From NCBI GenBank assembly GCA_003118195.1, contig BEXV01000175.1, forward strand, positions 213,640-277,639: a DNA stretch of 64,000 nucleotides, given 5' to 3'. The translations under genes and the position numbers were made by a program. This document shows, in pieces, positions 11,701 to 26,700 of the stretch. This DNA comes from Hemicentrotus pulcherrimus (taxonomy: Eukaryota > Echinodermata > Echinoidea > Camarodonta > Strongylocentrotidae). The notes beneath the pieces are model-generated. The model made no database searches. It was given only the letters and a program-made list of their open reading frames with translations, and was not told the DNA's origin. Position 1 is the stretch's first letter; each line of letters opens with the position of its first letter.

Positions 11701-14700
11701 TAGGTGAATTAAAAAAAAAAATCTTTTTACAAATATGCAGACCCATTTTCAAAAGGAAATATGATGAGTACATTGGCGAAAAGTGAATGCACTCTTGAAT
11801 CAAAAATGGACATATGCCTGAAAAAGTGCTTATAAGGCACAAATAAGGAAACTCGGAGGAAAATGTTCATACATACACGTACATTGCAAATTAATGAGCA
11901 TGACAGGCTCCCTTTAAAGAACCATACAACCATCTCCTGTTCAGTCTTTTTCTCATCTTTGTTCCCCCTACTCTATAAATGTGGCCTGCTTCCAATCAAT
12001 GGCTATTGTGTACAAGAAGAGCAAGAAGAGGAGAATTTCACATCCTCCTCCTCCTCCAGTAATAGACTTGTATTTACCAAACACATACACCATCCATCAT
12101 CCACAAGACTGCCTTGTTCCGCTCAAACACCATGGTAACACTGTCTAAACAACATAGCAGGACTGTCTAAACACAGTACAATCATGTCGCAAAGCATGTT
12201 CCATTGGCACTACGTGATGATGCCATACAAATGGACATCCATGATACAAGCGATACGTATCGCTTGCTACAAGTCAGAATTAATTGCAAGTATAAAAAGG
12301 ATAAAACTTAATGCCATTCCGGATCTCAGCAGATGATATCAATTGTTAATGAAGCATGAAAGAACTCTTTGTTGATATAAAGAAGATCATTTACTGATTC
12401 ATTTTTAACAGCTTGAAGTAATCTAATCATTAAAAAAAACTTGTACTTCAAAATGTCAATTCCATTCAATATCTATTCTAAAACTATGAATTCTGACATC
12501 ATTTAACATATTTGGTGATTTCTGGTAGTCATTGCAAAGGGTTTGGCATGTTTTTCTACGATGCCAGCACCCCGTTGTCACTATCTTTGAGAGAGCACCA
12601 ACGCTAATGAAGATGGAACGGGTGTTTGGGGGAAGCCGCTTCTAAGATGGCCAAACAAACAAGAATAGAGTCCATCATGTAAGCCAACACTGGCTGTAGT
12701 TTGCACGCTGGATTGGCCTAAAGCATATCAAAGCAAACCAGTGTCTCAGCTACCTGTATGCCATGACCCGGTGTTTGTGTACGCATCCATATCTGTCTCA
12801 TGTACACAGTTTNNNNNNNNNNNNNNNNNNNNNNNNNNNNNNNNNNNNNNNNNNNNNNNNNNNNNNNNNNNNNNNNNNNNNNNNNNNNNNNNNNNNNNNN
12901 NNNNNNNNNNNNNNNNNNNNNNNNNNNNNNNNNNNNNNNNNNNNNNNNNNNNNNNNNNNNNNNNNNNNNNNNNNNNNNNNNNNNNNNNNNNNNNNNNNNN
13001 NNNNNNNNNNNNNNNNNNNNNNNNNNNNNNNNNNNNNNNNNNNNNNNNNNNNNNNNNNNNNNNNNNNNNNNNNNNNNNNNNNNNNNNNNNNNNNNNNNNN
13101 NNNNNNNNNNNNNNNNNNNNNNNNNNNNNNNNNNNNNNNNNNNNNNNNNNNNNNNNNNNNNNNNNNNNNNNNNNNNNNNNNNNNNNNNNNNNNNNNNNNN
13201 NNNNNNNNNNNNNNNNNNNNNNNNNNNNNNNNNNNNNNNNNNNNNNNNNNNNNNNNNNCATGCTTTTCAAGGAACATGTTTAATCTGATGTTCTTCCACC
13301 CTTGCATAATAACAATGATAACGCTCACAAATTATTTTTTACCTCTTCCCAGAACTCAACCATCTCTTTAAATCATAAATATTATGTTTGAATGCTAACA
13401 AATATCTGTCATCCTGTTTTATTGTGTGGTAAATGTACTTATTACCATACCACATCCATCATCTTATAATGTCACATTCAATTTTTGTGTTACCTTTTCT
13501 ACCTGCAGAATGGCACAGATCCTATCTATCACTTGTGCTGTATACATTTTCTCTGAATTTTTCTGAAAATTGTTGTTATTAACTGTATACTTATTTATCT
13601 CATTAATCAATTTTTATTACGGTCATCATCAGATACCCATTGGCCCGAATCAAGCAATTTGCAGTATACATACTGATTAATTTATGTCTGAGCATTTGAT
13701 ACATGATATGTGACAATCTTTCATCCCACGGGTTGATTACATACAAGGTCTCGTTATGACGTCATGTCTTTTTTACAGAGCTTCACTAACTATAGCACTC
13801 TCGTCATAGCTGGCTGAATCAATATTCTCTTCAGTATCATGTTTCAATATGCATTAATCCAGGAAAGTCATCCTTTTGATATCAAAATATCATCCAGATT
13901 AACTACTTGTGATGTTAATTTTTACATCAATATTGGACTGCAACAGTTCTTATTTCTTTCTTTCTTTTTTCTTTCTTTTTATAATTTGTGAGAAATGATA
14001 GCTTAAAAAAAAAAACACTTTTCTCTTGAACTCATTTCATCACATTACATCTAATAATTGTTTAATAATTGTAAATATAAATCAACTAATAAAAATATTT
14101 TTCTATTGAATATATTTCATTTTGTACTATATGACGTTTTGTGCATTTTGTAACAATTTCTTTGTGAAATGGTCTTTTTTCATACCGGTATCTATTAGAC
14201 AAAAACTTCTTGTTTTCATAAAAAGTAACATTTTCAGACCTTTCTTGTCCTAAGCACTATATGCTATATCTACCATTCTTTTGAGCATACTACTTGAGCA
14301 ATATCAAAACCATAAGTAAATGACAAATTGACTAATATCACATCAGATGAAATATTGAAGTATTAAGTACAAAGGAGAAAGCAAAACCAAATTTCATGCT
14401 CAATCAACTGAGTATCATTAGGACTACACATGCTTTGATGTTTGGCATTTTGCAATTTAAATTGACATAAATATGTGATGCTAACTTGGCCAAAAGCCAG
14501 AAACCATGTAGTGTGAGCTAAATTCATCCATTAAATTACATGGACCGTTACACACCATCTTGTATTAGAGACGTACAAAACAACTTCTGTCAGTTCACAT
14601 TTTGAAAAAATTCCCAAAGTTCAAATGATGGGCATAGCAATCTTAAAATCATTTAACTTGAAGATAAGATTCCATTTACACAAGCAAATCCATACGCATG

Positions 14701-17700
14701 ACCTTTGCTGCATGCAGTTGCAATTCATTTACAAGTTGTTGTTTTTTGCAGCGGTTTACCATATTATATCTGAATGAGTCTTTATAATAATAAGTTATTT
14801 AGAGGGAAAATACCAGAGTGATATCGATCATATTCCCTTCCACATTGCATAAGACCTCACTATTTGGATTTTCAGAAGCCAGTCTAACATAGCACACCGG
14901 AAATTGGTCTGGCAAATTGGGAGCATGCTAGCTAGAGGAATGATGCGCATCTCAAAGGCCTGTGTTTGTACAGGGATTTTCATTCCAACGCCGCTGTGAT
15001 AGATAGCAAGGGATTTCTTTCCGGCAGGGATTCATAAAAACATTTGAGGTATTCAAAAGAGACTCTCAGGTTTAAACAAAAACATGCAGGGACTGACGGA
15101 TAATTAGAGTCAGGCTCGACAAGCAAAGCAACGCCGGGCACATGTGCAGAGACTCGAAGGGGTAATTGGTGGAGATAGAAGGTAAAGGAAAACTGTAAGA
15201 TATAATAGAAGGGTGTGGAGGATGACGATGGGAGATGTGTATGAAATGGAGAGGGAAAGAAAGCCAATCCGGTACACATACTAACTCTAAGACGCTAAAA
15301 ATATGTTTGGAAATGTCATGATAATTCAGCCTTAAATATCATTAGAATTCTGATATTTCTGAAAGAGCAACATTTTGTAAACAACATATCATTTTCTGCA
15401 TGGAATTATATGTGAAATTTTAGTACATGTACATGTAAGAAAATAAAACAAAAGGAAAACCAGGATATAAAATTATGGCAGGAAAGGCTGGAGATAATGC
15501 AGAAAATAAAGAGGGAGGGGGAGGGGGTGAAGAGAAAAGAAAATCAAGGAAACGAGAAGGAAAAGAAGGGAAAGGAAAATGAACAAATTAAGCAGGGCAG
15601 CGTTTCATGAAACCATCATAAGTACAAGTTCACCGACATCCCATTGAAACGAGTGTTAAACTTAAAACACGCATTTCAATGGGATGTAGTTGGACTTGTA
15701 CTTATGACAGTTTCATGAAATGCTGCCCAGGTGATTATATGGACTGAAAAGAAAATAAAAATAATTTCTAAAACCAACCTTTTAGGCGTAATCTCATGTG
15801 ATGCTGGTACTGATGCAATACAGAGGATACGAGCCGAGCACACCGAGATACACGACGCCATGGAAGGTTCAGGAGTCAAACTCAGCAGACAGACCTGACC
15901 CACGTAACCATCGCTGTTACACACCCAGACGTCTTTGAGGGAGTTACTCATGGTGCCCAGACTTGGGGCTGCACAGGAGAACTGCATACCACTCCTGGTC
16001 TTCATGATGGGAATCGGGTAGAGGAAGAGGGGTGGGAACCGGTCCCTTGAACTAGCAGCTGGGAGGGAAACGGAAGAATGAATGTCTCATATTTAAAAAA
16101 AAGTGAAAGAAAGGAGCATTCCAAACTTTGAAAAATGATAGAGGAAAACAAATATCTTAAGCTTAGGAAAATAATGGAAATCTCCATCTCAGAGTATTAA
16201 AAGAAAACAATTGACAAAACAAGAATTTAAAAATTGAGAAAAACGAAACAAAATACATGTTGAACTGAGGAAAACAATTCCAAGAATCCCTTCATACTTC
16301 CATATGAGAGATAGAATGTATCTCTTAAAAAGCTCAAGGCAACATCTCTGATCGAGATTACATATCTTCTATATGCTCATAATACATCAATAAACTTCAA
16401 CTCTCTAGTCCATTATGTCTGTAGAGAAGTGTTCTAGATATATAGAGGGTTTCCCCTAAGAGCTATAGGGGGTTTTCCCCTACTAGCTTTCATTGCTAAT
16501 CCATCATAACAATGAACAAGTTGTGTCATTGTCTTGGCAACCAGTAGGATAACAATATATAATTCATCACAAGGCCGGACGTAAGATCAATGCATTAATG
16601 CATTCACAATTCTTGCTAGTTGTCTCTGATTATTTTTTCTGTCATATGTTATTGGTATACTGCTATCAATTTTGATGAAGCCAGTCTGTAAAAACCTAGA
16701 AGCATAAATATTAATTCGCCCTGAAGACAAAAATGTACATTAAAACTAGACATAAACATATTGCAGGCAGCATTAAAATCTAAATCATTTTGTTGATACA
16801 CTTACCTAATTTCTTTTTGGCCTCTTCCACTTCTGCTTCAAAATTATTCCTTAATTCTGGGCTGTTGAAGAATAGGACGAAGGTCTCGATGCCTTCGCTG
16901 TATTGTGACACGATGGAAAAAGTGAATTTCTAATTTTTAATGTAATTCATGAAAAATAACACTATTTTGTTTCTTTACACAGAAGAGAGGGAAGCACTCC
17001 ATTAAATCTTATGCATTGGCGAAAATCCTTATGTAATACCTATTGTTCAGGGGGGGGGGGAATGATCTATTCATTCATCCCCCCTGAACAATAGGTATTA
17101 CGTAAGGAATTACGCCCATGATTTAATGATTATAAATCTAGAAAAGAAAAAAACTTGGATAATAATGCCATCCATCATAATATGCCATGAATACTTTTTT
17201 AAATTTAGCTAATGCGTGCCTTGACATATTTTCATGCCTGAAATTCTAAAATTACATCAAGCCTAAAGGCCATGTAAAAATTCTCTGATCACTAGTTTAA
17301 TGAACATTTATCTAAACTAGTACCTAACTAGCTTCACTACAAACAAAAATGGCTAGGAAATATTACACCGAAATGTGATACCTTTCATGTATTAGATATG
17401 TTTGGACTATAGGAAAAGTTTGATAGTTGATCACATGACTTACGTAGTGGTGGCAGACAGTTCCACTTTATTGACAGGTGCATGGGGTAGAGCTGAGAGG
17501 GCCTGCCTCTCTGATATGGTTTTCCTGATAGTCTCTGTGATTTCTTTGATCACCTCATCAAGGTTCTGAAAAGAGAAGAACAAAATAAATTATAGCGGAT
17601 GTTATGCAAAATGACCCCTCAAGTAGTAATACGATTAGCTAGCAGTCAACCTAATGAAATAAAGTGAAAGAGAGGCAAGACTTATACAAACACTATTGAA

Positions 17701-20700
17701 ACCCCAAACCATTATATGAACCAGCCATCAATGTATTTCTTATACTCAGATCAGACAATATGAAATTATATTTCCATAAATAAAAAAGATTTTATCGTTC
17801 AATTCGATTCCACACTGGATGAGGAGAGAAAACTGTGGAACAAACTACAAGAAGACATACACGTAGGAAATTCTGACATCCTTGATAACATTAAATTTCT
17901 CTTGAGAAATGCTTGCTTTTCAGTGTGAACTGATGGCTTAATGCCCGGCACATAGTACACGATCCGACAGCGATTTTATTCTTGAAAAAATGGCAACTAT
18001 ATAAGTTATGGAAATCTAAACGAAGAATGTTTTGCTGATTTAGATTGTAAATAATGATAAGACTACTAACAACCAGAATTTTAGTGCCTTTAAGCCGTCT
18101 AGTCAGCATAAATATTCATGCAGAATTTACTTATAAGAATAACAATTGAAGCTGAAAGTAGGGCGGAAGATGGATTGAAAAACAAATTCAAGATTGTTTA
18201 ATGCGCAATTGAAGCTTCAAAGAACAATAATTTTCTATCAATTCCTCTCCCCTCTCTTCAATCCCTAATCCATCATTCCCCTGGCTCATTGCCCCACATG
18301 AAATGTTGACATTAGTCGCCATGGCAACCAAACGGTGATCAAATAGCTGCGTTGCTGTGGGATGGTCTCCCCGGGCCTGGAGAATGGTAGCATGAATTCT
18401 TGAGAGCAGACTCCTCTTTAAAATGGCCAAATATGGTAATGTTTCATCCAATGTAAGAGTTATAGAAGAATCATCAAAACAATAAAAACATCGTCTACAT
18501 CAATGTTTCTTTGATCGTATTCTTCCCCCCTCTTCTTCTTCCCTTTCCCCATCTTTCTCTTTCATCCTTCGCGCACCATTTAACCTGCTAATAACAGAAA
18601 GAGGGAGCGGTATGGAACCGCAAGCATAGATGCAGTCAGCATACCTGCATATCCATATACTCGTATGTCACTTTTCAATTTGGATGTAATTTTGTGAAAC
18701 TCGAAACGTTTATGAAGCTGGATGTGACAACAGACAGGCTCGTTGACAAATGCTTCCATTTAAAGATGAAGTCAAGAAACTAGTCATGCAGTTACACTGA
18801 GAAAAATTTGATATCTGATAAGAATCTGATATTGTGACAGGCTGATTATGCATGTACAGCACTTAAGAATTAGTGTACGGGTATACTTTAATGCTTTGAT
18901 ATCATCAAAATCACAATGATAATAAATTGACAAAATTTTGCTGAAATCAAAAGCACCATACACAGAAGTGGTAATATATGGAAATTTGGTCCAAACTTTT
19001 CAGCTATTTCTCATCATCTTTCAAATATGAGGGCATCAGAAGAGCAATCCTTTGCAGGGTAAATAACTACTATGATATTCTCCCAAAGTGACATAAAAAG
19101 AACAAGAAAGCTCACTAAATTTGTGTTCGTTTTAAAGGCTTGTTCAAATACGACGCGATACTCTGCTGCCACATTTTTAAAAACTTTAAAAATGAATACC
19201 CGTGGCAACAATGGACTTGTGCATATTCACTGGCCTCTGTTTTTATAAGATTGTGAAAGGTAAAGCGTATTACACTTTATGTAATCATTATTTTTAAAAA
19301 GTGCAGCAGTTTTGTTGCATCATATCTGAACGAGCCCTTAGCAGATCTCCATCTTCTCTTTAACCAAAGCTTTTCATCGGCTGAGATTGGAATGTTACAA
19401 AAAGGCACTAGCCAAAATCCTTTCATCAATACCATCAAATGTAACATGTTAAGACCTCTTTTGACACAGATAATATTGGTTAATGGCTTAAGAGTGATGT
19501 TATAATAAAGAAAATGTCATCACATATTCTGCCATCATTTCACACCTCTGAATAACATCTGTTTGGAGCCAGAAGGGCATTAATTCATGTATCTTATCAC
19601 ATAGCTTAACTATGTGATAATGCCCTCCTGACTCTGAACATGTGACCTATCTATCATGTCCTACCAAATGTGCAGTTAATGATACCAAGATCAATTTCTG
19701 ATGAAGATGATTGAAATTCATGTTCTCCTAAAATACGATTTCATATATTTAGCTGGCAAAAATGGTTCAACTTTACAATCTGAACTATGCTAGGATCAAC
19801 TAAGATAACAAATTTCCATGAATTCTGACTATATAATACATCCTTGCCGTTCTATTCTATTTTTATCTCTTCTTATGAAGCTTTTCTCTCCTCAAGGAAG
19901 ATTTATTTTCAATCATACCATTTCTAAACAATCAATCAAAGATGATCTAGCTCCTCCAGATAAACAGGATTCCTTAGCTTTAAATGATATCCTTTAAGCT
20001 AAGCTTGAATCTCCATTTTCAATGAATTTCTCCAATGAATTTTCAGACAATTCTTAATTGTAACACAAATGACATAATTAAATTGGTAATATCTTTAACC
20101 TAAACCCAAATCAAGATTAATGAGATTTTGATTAATTAACAGATATATTCAAATGAAAACAACTATGAACATACATTCTTTAGGAATGATTATTATGATT
20201 ATTCTGACAAAATCATCATCAAAAAGATATAAAATGGCAGATTTGAGATGATCCCTCATTCCCTCTTTAAATACCAGGTGCTACTGTCACACAAATGATT
20301 AACTTGACAATTATGGTCAAGACCCAAATTATTTGTCTGAATTATTATATTTTAAAACACTTCCATCTTCTTCAAACTTACGAAGTACACAGGTTTTTAA
20401 AAAGCTACCTCACACAAAAACAAAATTAACTCTTAGAGATTGCGCTTTCAGTTTTACTACTCCAAAGCTTTCAATTAACCGACAACTAGACATAGGAAAA
20501 GCCTCAGGTGTGCTGTCTTCAAAGTTATGTTGAAGATGCACATGTTTTCAGAAGCTTGTGAATAGTTTTAGATTGTGTGTCTGGATAGTAGCATTGTTTG
20601 GAGTTTTTTCTTTTCATCACAGTGCAGTAGAGTATATTCATATAGTACCTAAGCTATATAAATTGATAAAATTATTATCGATCATTACTACAAAATTTAT

Positions 20701-23700
20701 CTCTTTTCCTAACAGTGCATAATCGGATTCATGTATGCAGCACCAACAAAAAATGGGGTAAGAGGTAGAGATTCATCTCGGTCCCACCGGTACTTAGGTT
20801 TGCTTTTATGTTGTAATGACTATACCCTATTACCTAGAAGACCTGAACATCTAAGATCACAATCCTGACCTCAACAGCCGATCACAAATCATCAAATTCA
20901 TAATTTTATGAAAACATACTGGTAATCCTAACCCAGATATTAAACATTGTTGTACATCCTGCACCATTTTTCCACATAACACATTCTCAGTAGAAAGGTT
21001 ACCGATTCCTATGGGAGTTTCATCATACAACACCTCTACACAATCATCCCACCTTCCTCCACATAACAAAGGTGCATAGTTGTAATACACATATTCCAGC
21101 GACAATCGCCTCACGGTCAATGTCCTACACTAACCAAAATATTACCTCCAACTATCGACCAAACAGAATACCTAATCCTAACACATAATCTAACCTTAAA
21201 GTCTAAGACCAAACTGCGAGCAGTTGTAAGACACATGTTCCAGTGACAAATGTTCAACGGTCAATATCCTAAACTTACAGAAATATTAACTTCCTTTATC
21301 GACCAAAGAATATACTGGTACCTAATCTTGTCCCTAACACTAACCCTAACCTAAAACGAAATGCAAGCATAAACTTTACCGTAATAGCAACACTAATCCT
21401 ACATACTTGTCAAAATGAAGCCAGTAGCAATCGTTACAAGAGCACCCCTACAGGGCTGTCAATCATATTGCATCATAAATCACTCATGACAATCACTCAA
21501 TCATTTATCCTCCATGATCTTGGTTAATCCCAATAATATCACAATTGCTTCTATATTTGTCCATTTCATTAAATGGATATTAAAAATTGCAGGTTATTAA
21601 TTCCAATGCCATCTTATGCAAACATGATATTAAATATGCAAGCCTTGATATGACTATTCACATATGTGAGTGTATACATTAAGGTTTGAATCACCACTAT
21701 CAAAGTAATTTTTGATAATAATGGCTAATATTCATTACAGAGTGGCAGAGAACTTCATAGTTCAGGATAATTTTTCCCTTTATAATCATCAAATCGTCAA
21801 AGAAAAATTAAATGACATAATGAAAGAACAGCTGGCTAAAAATAGCGAATGAGCTTTTCTATATTACATATTTTCTTTCCTGCACAACTCGTTGTAGAAT
21901 AGAAAAGAATTGTGGAAATTAAAAACAAAAAAGTAAAAATTTGAAGATAGGCAAACTGTCCATTACTGTTCAAAACAGATAATATAAGCAATTCTGACAT
22001 GTTAGAAATGTAATTGGATATGCCTTCATCATTCATACATTTAATTTCTTGATATATAAAAGAATGATTTTCTTCCTTTTTCTATGTTGTTGCTGTTAAA
22101 CCTTACCTTAAACATTAAACCTTATACATGGTTTGATTTGTGTATTTTATATGCAAAACTGTTTTCTGCAGTGGCAAAAGAACCTTATGCTAAAGGGCCT
22201 ACCTGATGTGTACGGTAATTTATATTCCTGAATAATTCAGGCGATGTGAACGGGGGTTCTACCGACATGTCACAAACATAAGAGCAATCTAGAGAGCATA
22301 TAGATTGATTCCTGCATGTTTCATCTTCACCTCCCCTGGGTTCTCAAAAGGTTCTCCAAAACCAGACGAGAAAAGAAGAGGGAGGGACTAAAGTACGTTT
22401 CAGGCAGGCGATTCAAGTCGTGACACGAGTCGCACCGAAGGATAATGAATCGGTGAGAAGCTCGTCCGGGATAGGCAGATTCCCGGCCTGGCTTCCTTCC
22501 CACTTAATTGCAGCTAGGGTAGAATGGTAATGCAAGCAGGAAGAGAGGAGAGCAAATTGGAGATTTGACGGGGGCGCTGGAGAGAAATAGATGAGTGTGT
22601 TGTACTTTCCTGATGGGGGCAGGTCCCATTGGTGTTAATATTCTATCAGGTTTGTCAACGTGAATTTCATGACTTCAGGTTGAGTGAGGAGCAAGAGTAA
22701 AAGGTAGAGAGTCCATCTTATACTAGGGGTATCAATGTGAATAAGGACCCTCCAAAAATAATGAAGTGATTCTTAATATTAGGTATGTCTATCTAATTTC
22801 AAGATAAAACATTAAAGAAATTAAATGTTTGTGTAATCATTAATCTAATCACTCAACTGAGTAGGCTTATATCTGTGCCAAGAGAGTCTATCGATACATT
22901 TAAAACATTTGATTGTAAATAAGAGAAAAACAAGAGGATGTGTGCAATCATGATAATTTACCAAAATGAGCACAAATCTTTCAATCTACTAAGTATATTT
23001 TTGGTATAGTATGTTTGCACTACATTCAGTATTTCACCATATGATCTACAAAATATGTTGGACATCTTAACCATTAAAAATCCTGTTCAAAGTGACCAGT
23101 TACAGAAATAAAAGCATGTACCAATTGCTCTTACAAATTCCTAACTTGCAGTTTGTTTGATAAAAGTACAGTATAACTGTAATGTTTGCAATGTTGCCTG
23201 CACATCTAATAATAATTCTCTATCAATTTAATTGTCCACAATATTGAAGGACCTTATTTTCTTTGCAAGGTAAGGACAAAAAAGTTATCATAAGAGCTAT
23301 CTCTCATTCAGAACTTATTTTGTCCATGCAAACACATATTGGAATCAACAAAAACAAGTCATATCAAGTACAAAGGTACTACATTTTCCAATTATAAAGA
23401 GGAACACTTCAACATTTACTTATATAATGACAAAATGAACATTATAGGCAAAAAAATTGAAGCAATATGGATGCATCAAATGTTTTTTGATCACTCTTTC
23501 TGTCTCTTATTCTCCATCTATCTCCCCCGCTTTCTCTCTCTCTCCCTTTTGCTCTCCCTTTCTCTCCCCCTACGTTTGCTCCCCTCCCTTCTCTCTATAC
23601 TCTCTCCATTGCCAAACTGAAATATTAACTGTCTAACAGGACACTTTGATATTAGGGCTGAAGCGAGAAGTAGAAAGGTGAGGAGGAAAACAATTCCCAG

Positions 23701-26700
23701 AATCTCAGTGTTCATGCAATAGCAAGCGATTGGTCTATCAGCAGGATATTATTTCATTTTTGTGGAGAGGGGATTTTCCCCCAGGCTTGTATTCTTCTGT
23801 AAATTTTATTTATCACTTTAATCATACTGCTATGTAAAACTTGAACAAAATATATATAGATTTTTATTCAGATTTCTATTGCCAAGTTGGTTGATTTATC
23901 ACCTTTTTCTTGAAAGAAAACCAATCTTGTTGATTTCCTAGGAATCTCTATTTTGAGTTGTTTTTTCCTCTGGATGTCCATTTTCTAGAGTACCATTTAA
24001 GGACAGTCCTTGATTCAACCTGGAAAAATGTTCTTTAGGTTCCCTTAATTTCTATCAAGATACTGGTAAAGGTGCTTGGAAGCTTCACATGTCAAGGCAC
24101 TTGTGAAGTACATAAGAGACAAAATTTGTCTTTCTGATTCAAAGAAAGCTCAACTTATTCCTCTACAGGGTGATAGTAAGCAATAAAAAAAAAGGGATTT
24201 AGGGGGAAAATGGCATCTTAACCCCCCCCCGCCCCTTTTGAGTAAGGAAATTAAACTTTCTTTGTATACCAGTATAATGCAGTCAGTAACTGATGACCTT
24301 TGACCTTACCTGGTGCTGGCAGCTCAGATTGTCCGACAAGCTGCTGATATTATTAAGAATAGATAGATCCTCTTCCAGTCTGCTGAGATCTCTCTCCTGA
24401 TTGGCTCGTTTGATGGTGGGCGTAGACTTGATGATCTCTACATCCTCTAGGAGAAGCTTCCAGTTCAGCTTGTATTTGCTTGCTTCTATCGGCAATGTAG
24501 AGGGCGAAAGACTAGTAATAGAACATAGAATAAGATTCACATGTCATTTTAATGTGCTTTTTTATAAAAAAAAACAACTTAGAATAAAGGTTAAACTATA
24601 TATTTCTACCATGTAAATCTTGAACATTTCCAGCATGGCCTTGATAGAACACACCCCATCTTAGAATGTATTAGTTCCATCACTTTCAAGTTGATATGGC
24701 TCTGATCACCAAGTCAGGTGTCTTGGGACTTATCTAATGCAATGTTACGTGCAATGTGCATCTCAAGTCTAAGATGAGCAAATTACTACTCTATCTACTA
24801 CAGAAATTTTTTACATTTCATTGATTTATTGAATTAGAGTACAAATTACTTCCGGCAGATGATTGTTCTTCTGTAAGTCTGTCCATTGCTCTGTCCTATT
24901 AGTGAAGCTGACCCTGTCTTTACATCTACTATAGGTCTACTTCAGCATCACTCTACGCCAGTCCTAAAGCTCAGCGGTATGAACTACAAGTGTATTGATA
25001 ACAGAGTAGCTCCATACCGCAACTGCTCCATATATACCTCGGTATTAATAAAGGTTCTGATATTCAGACCAGTGTGTTAACATCTACTGCAGATTAGCAA
25101 TACTCAATGTCTGCACCAAACCTGTCCCGGTCTTGATGAAAAACATGATAGTAAAGCCAATGTCTTTACATGCACTCGGCTGGGAATGCAAACATTAGGA
25201 GTTTGATCCCTGGCAGAGCAACATCCTTGAGCAAGGCATTTTAGATACATTGCTTCTTTCCACCTAGGTGTTAAATGAATACCCAGTAGGATGTGAGTGT
25301 CAACGTGACTGAGTTAGCATGACCACACCCATAAAAGTGTGACTGGCTGAAATGCTCAACAGAGCAGTTGAGAGAGTGCACACCAGGGTAAAAATACTGT
25401 ACAACACTACATTTATTTTCAAAAAGTTATTATTATCAGTTACTAGAGTTAAGCTCCCTCCTCCAGCCTCTAAATAGTCAATGGTAAGGTTACCGTACTT
25501 GATCTACTAGGGATGGTACGCTGTGATACTTACACTGTGACTGAAGGTCTCCTAACTGCACTTTTCCTCTTCACCGAGGCACAGATAAGGAGATCAGAGA
25601 AGAGAAACATACAGTGGTCCTTCTTGGATCCTTTCTGTATCGGGAATAAAACAAACAAAAACAAGTTACATGTCAATTGCAACTTAACAAGAATAAAAGA
25701 AAAATCTCATACAAGATGCAAAACAAATTATCCTTCATTAAATGCTCTCACCATCATGGCATGTTGGTGAATTTCTTTTAAAGGAAAGCAAAATAACCCT
25801 GTAGAATGTCACAACAGAAGATACCTTGCACTAACAGATAGAAATAAAAAGTCAAACAAGAAAAAGTTGCATGAAATATTGTATTTAAAAAGCATGAAAC
25901 CATTAAAAAATTATTAATTATTCAAACACTTATTTCCCTTTTTCTGATGCTCTTTCAGGACTATTCTTTCTTTCTCACTCGAAGAGGGAAACAGATCTTC
26001 AAGGAGGTTAAGGGGATTCAATATGGGATCTGATGCAGCAGACCAGTTTATTTCCCTATTGTATCAGATTGGCAGAGTGTCACAGGCCTTGGCACTGCTA
26101 ATGAATTAAAGGCAGTCAAGCTGGATAAACTAGTAGGGAGGTGTTATAATCATGGAACATGAGATGCCTTAGAATGATAATGATGACAGTGATGAAGAAG
26201 AAGAAAAAGAAGAAGGAAAAAAAGGAGAAGGAGAAGAAGGAAAAAAGGAGAAGGAGAAGGAGAAGGAGGAGAAGGAAAAGGAGAAGGAAAAGGAGAAGGA
26301 GAAGGGGAAGGGGAAGGGGAACGAGGAGAAGAAGGAGGAGAAGGAGAAGGAGGAGGAGGAGGAGGAGAAGAAGGAGGAGAAGGAGGAGAAGGAGGAGGAG
26401 GAGGAGGAGGAGGAGAAGGAGAAGGAGGAGGAGAAGGAGAAGGAGAAGGAGAAGAAGGAGAAGGAGGAGAAGGAGGAGAAGAAGAAGAAGAATAAGAAGA
26501 AGAAGAAGGAGGAGGAGGAGGAGAGGAAGGAGAAGGAGAAGAAAGAGGAGGAGGAGGAGAAGAAGAAGCAGAAGAAGAAGAAGAAGAAGAAGAAGAAGAA
26601 GAAGAAGAAGAAGAAGAAGAAACAGAAGAAGAAGAAGAAGAAGAAGAAGAACCCAGAACCCAATATGCTCTCACAAATTAGTGACATTATATAATTTCAA

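Larger units (their letters stand above)
9589..15778 (-). other. Intron between exons H and I (6190 bp including a gap, phase 2)
   Basis: GT-AG intron, AT-rich. It contains a truncated TIR-element copy (10994-11206) ending at a single N, a hairpin-repeat half copy (11630-11664), the 446-base N gap (12813-13258) and a foldback element (15595-15728). A 143-codon frame on the plus strand (9754-10185) is not recognised and has no supporting signal. Confidence 0.85.
17566..24309 (-). other. Intron between exons E and F (6744 bp, phase 0)
   Basis: GT-AG intron. It contains an RFX X-box-like palindrome (18315-18328), a hairpin repeat (19562-19640), a roughly 144-bp tandem duplication (21073-21350) and a CT tract (23494-23602). 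The stretch 22190-22600 is more balanced in base composition and could be conserved non-coding sequence, but that is only a guess. No gene seen. Confidence 0.85.

Noticed and set aside
12741..13371. Several frames of 160-200 codons
   Set aside because: They exist only because N bases contain no stop codons; the region is an assembly gap.
21120..21370. Interstitial telomere sequence (CCTAACCC words)
   Set aside because: Words are scattered and degenerate, not a tandem array.
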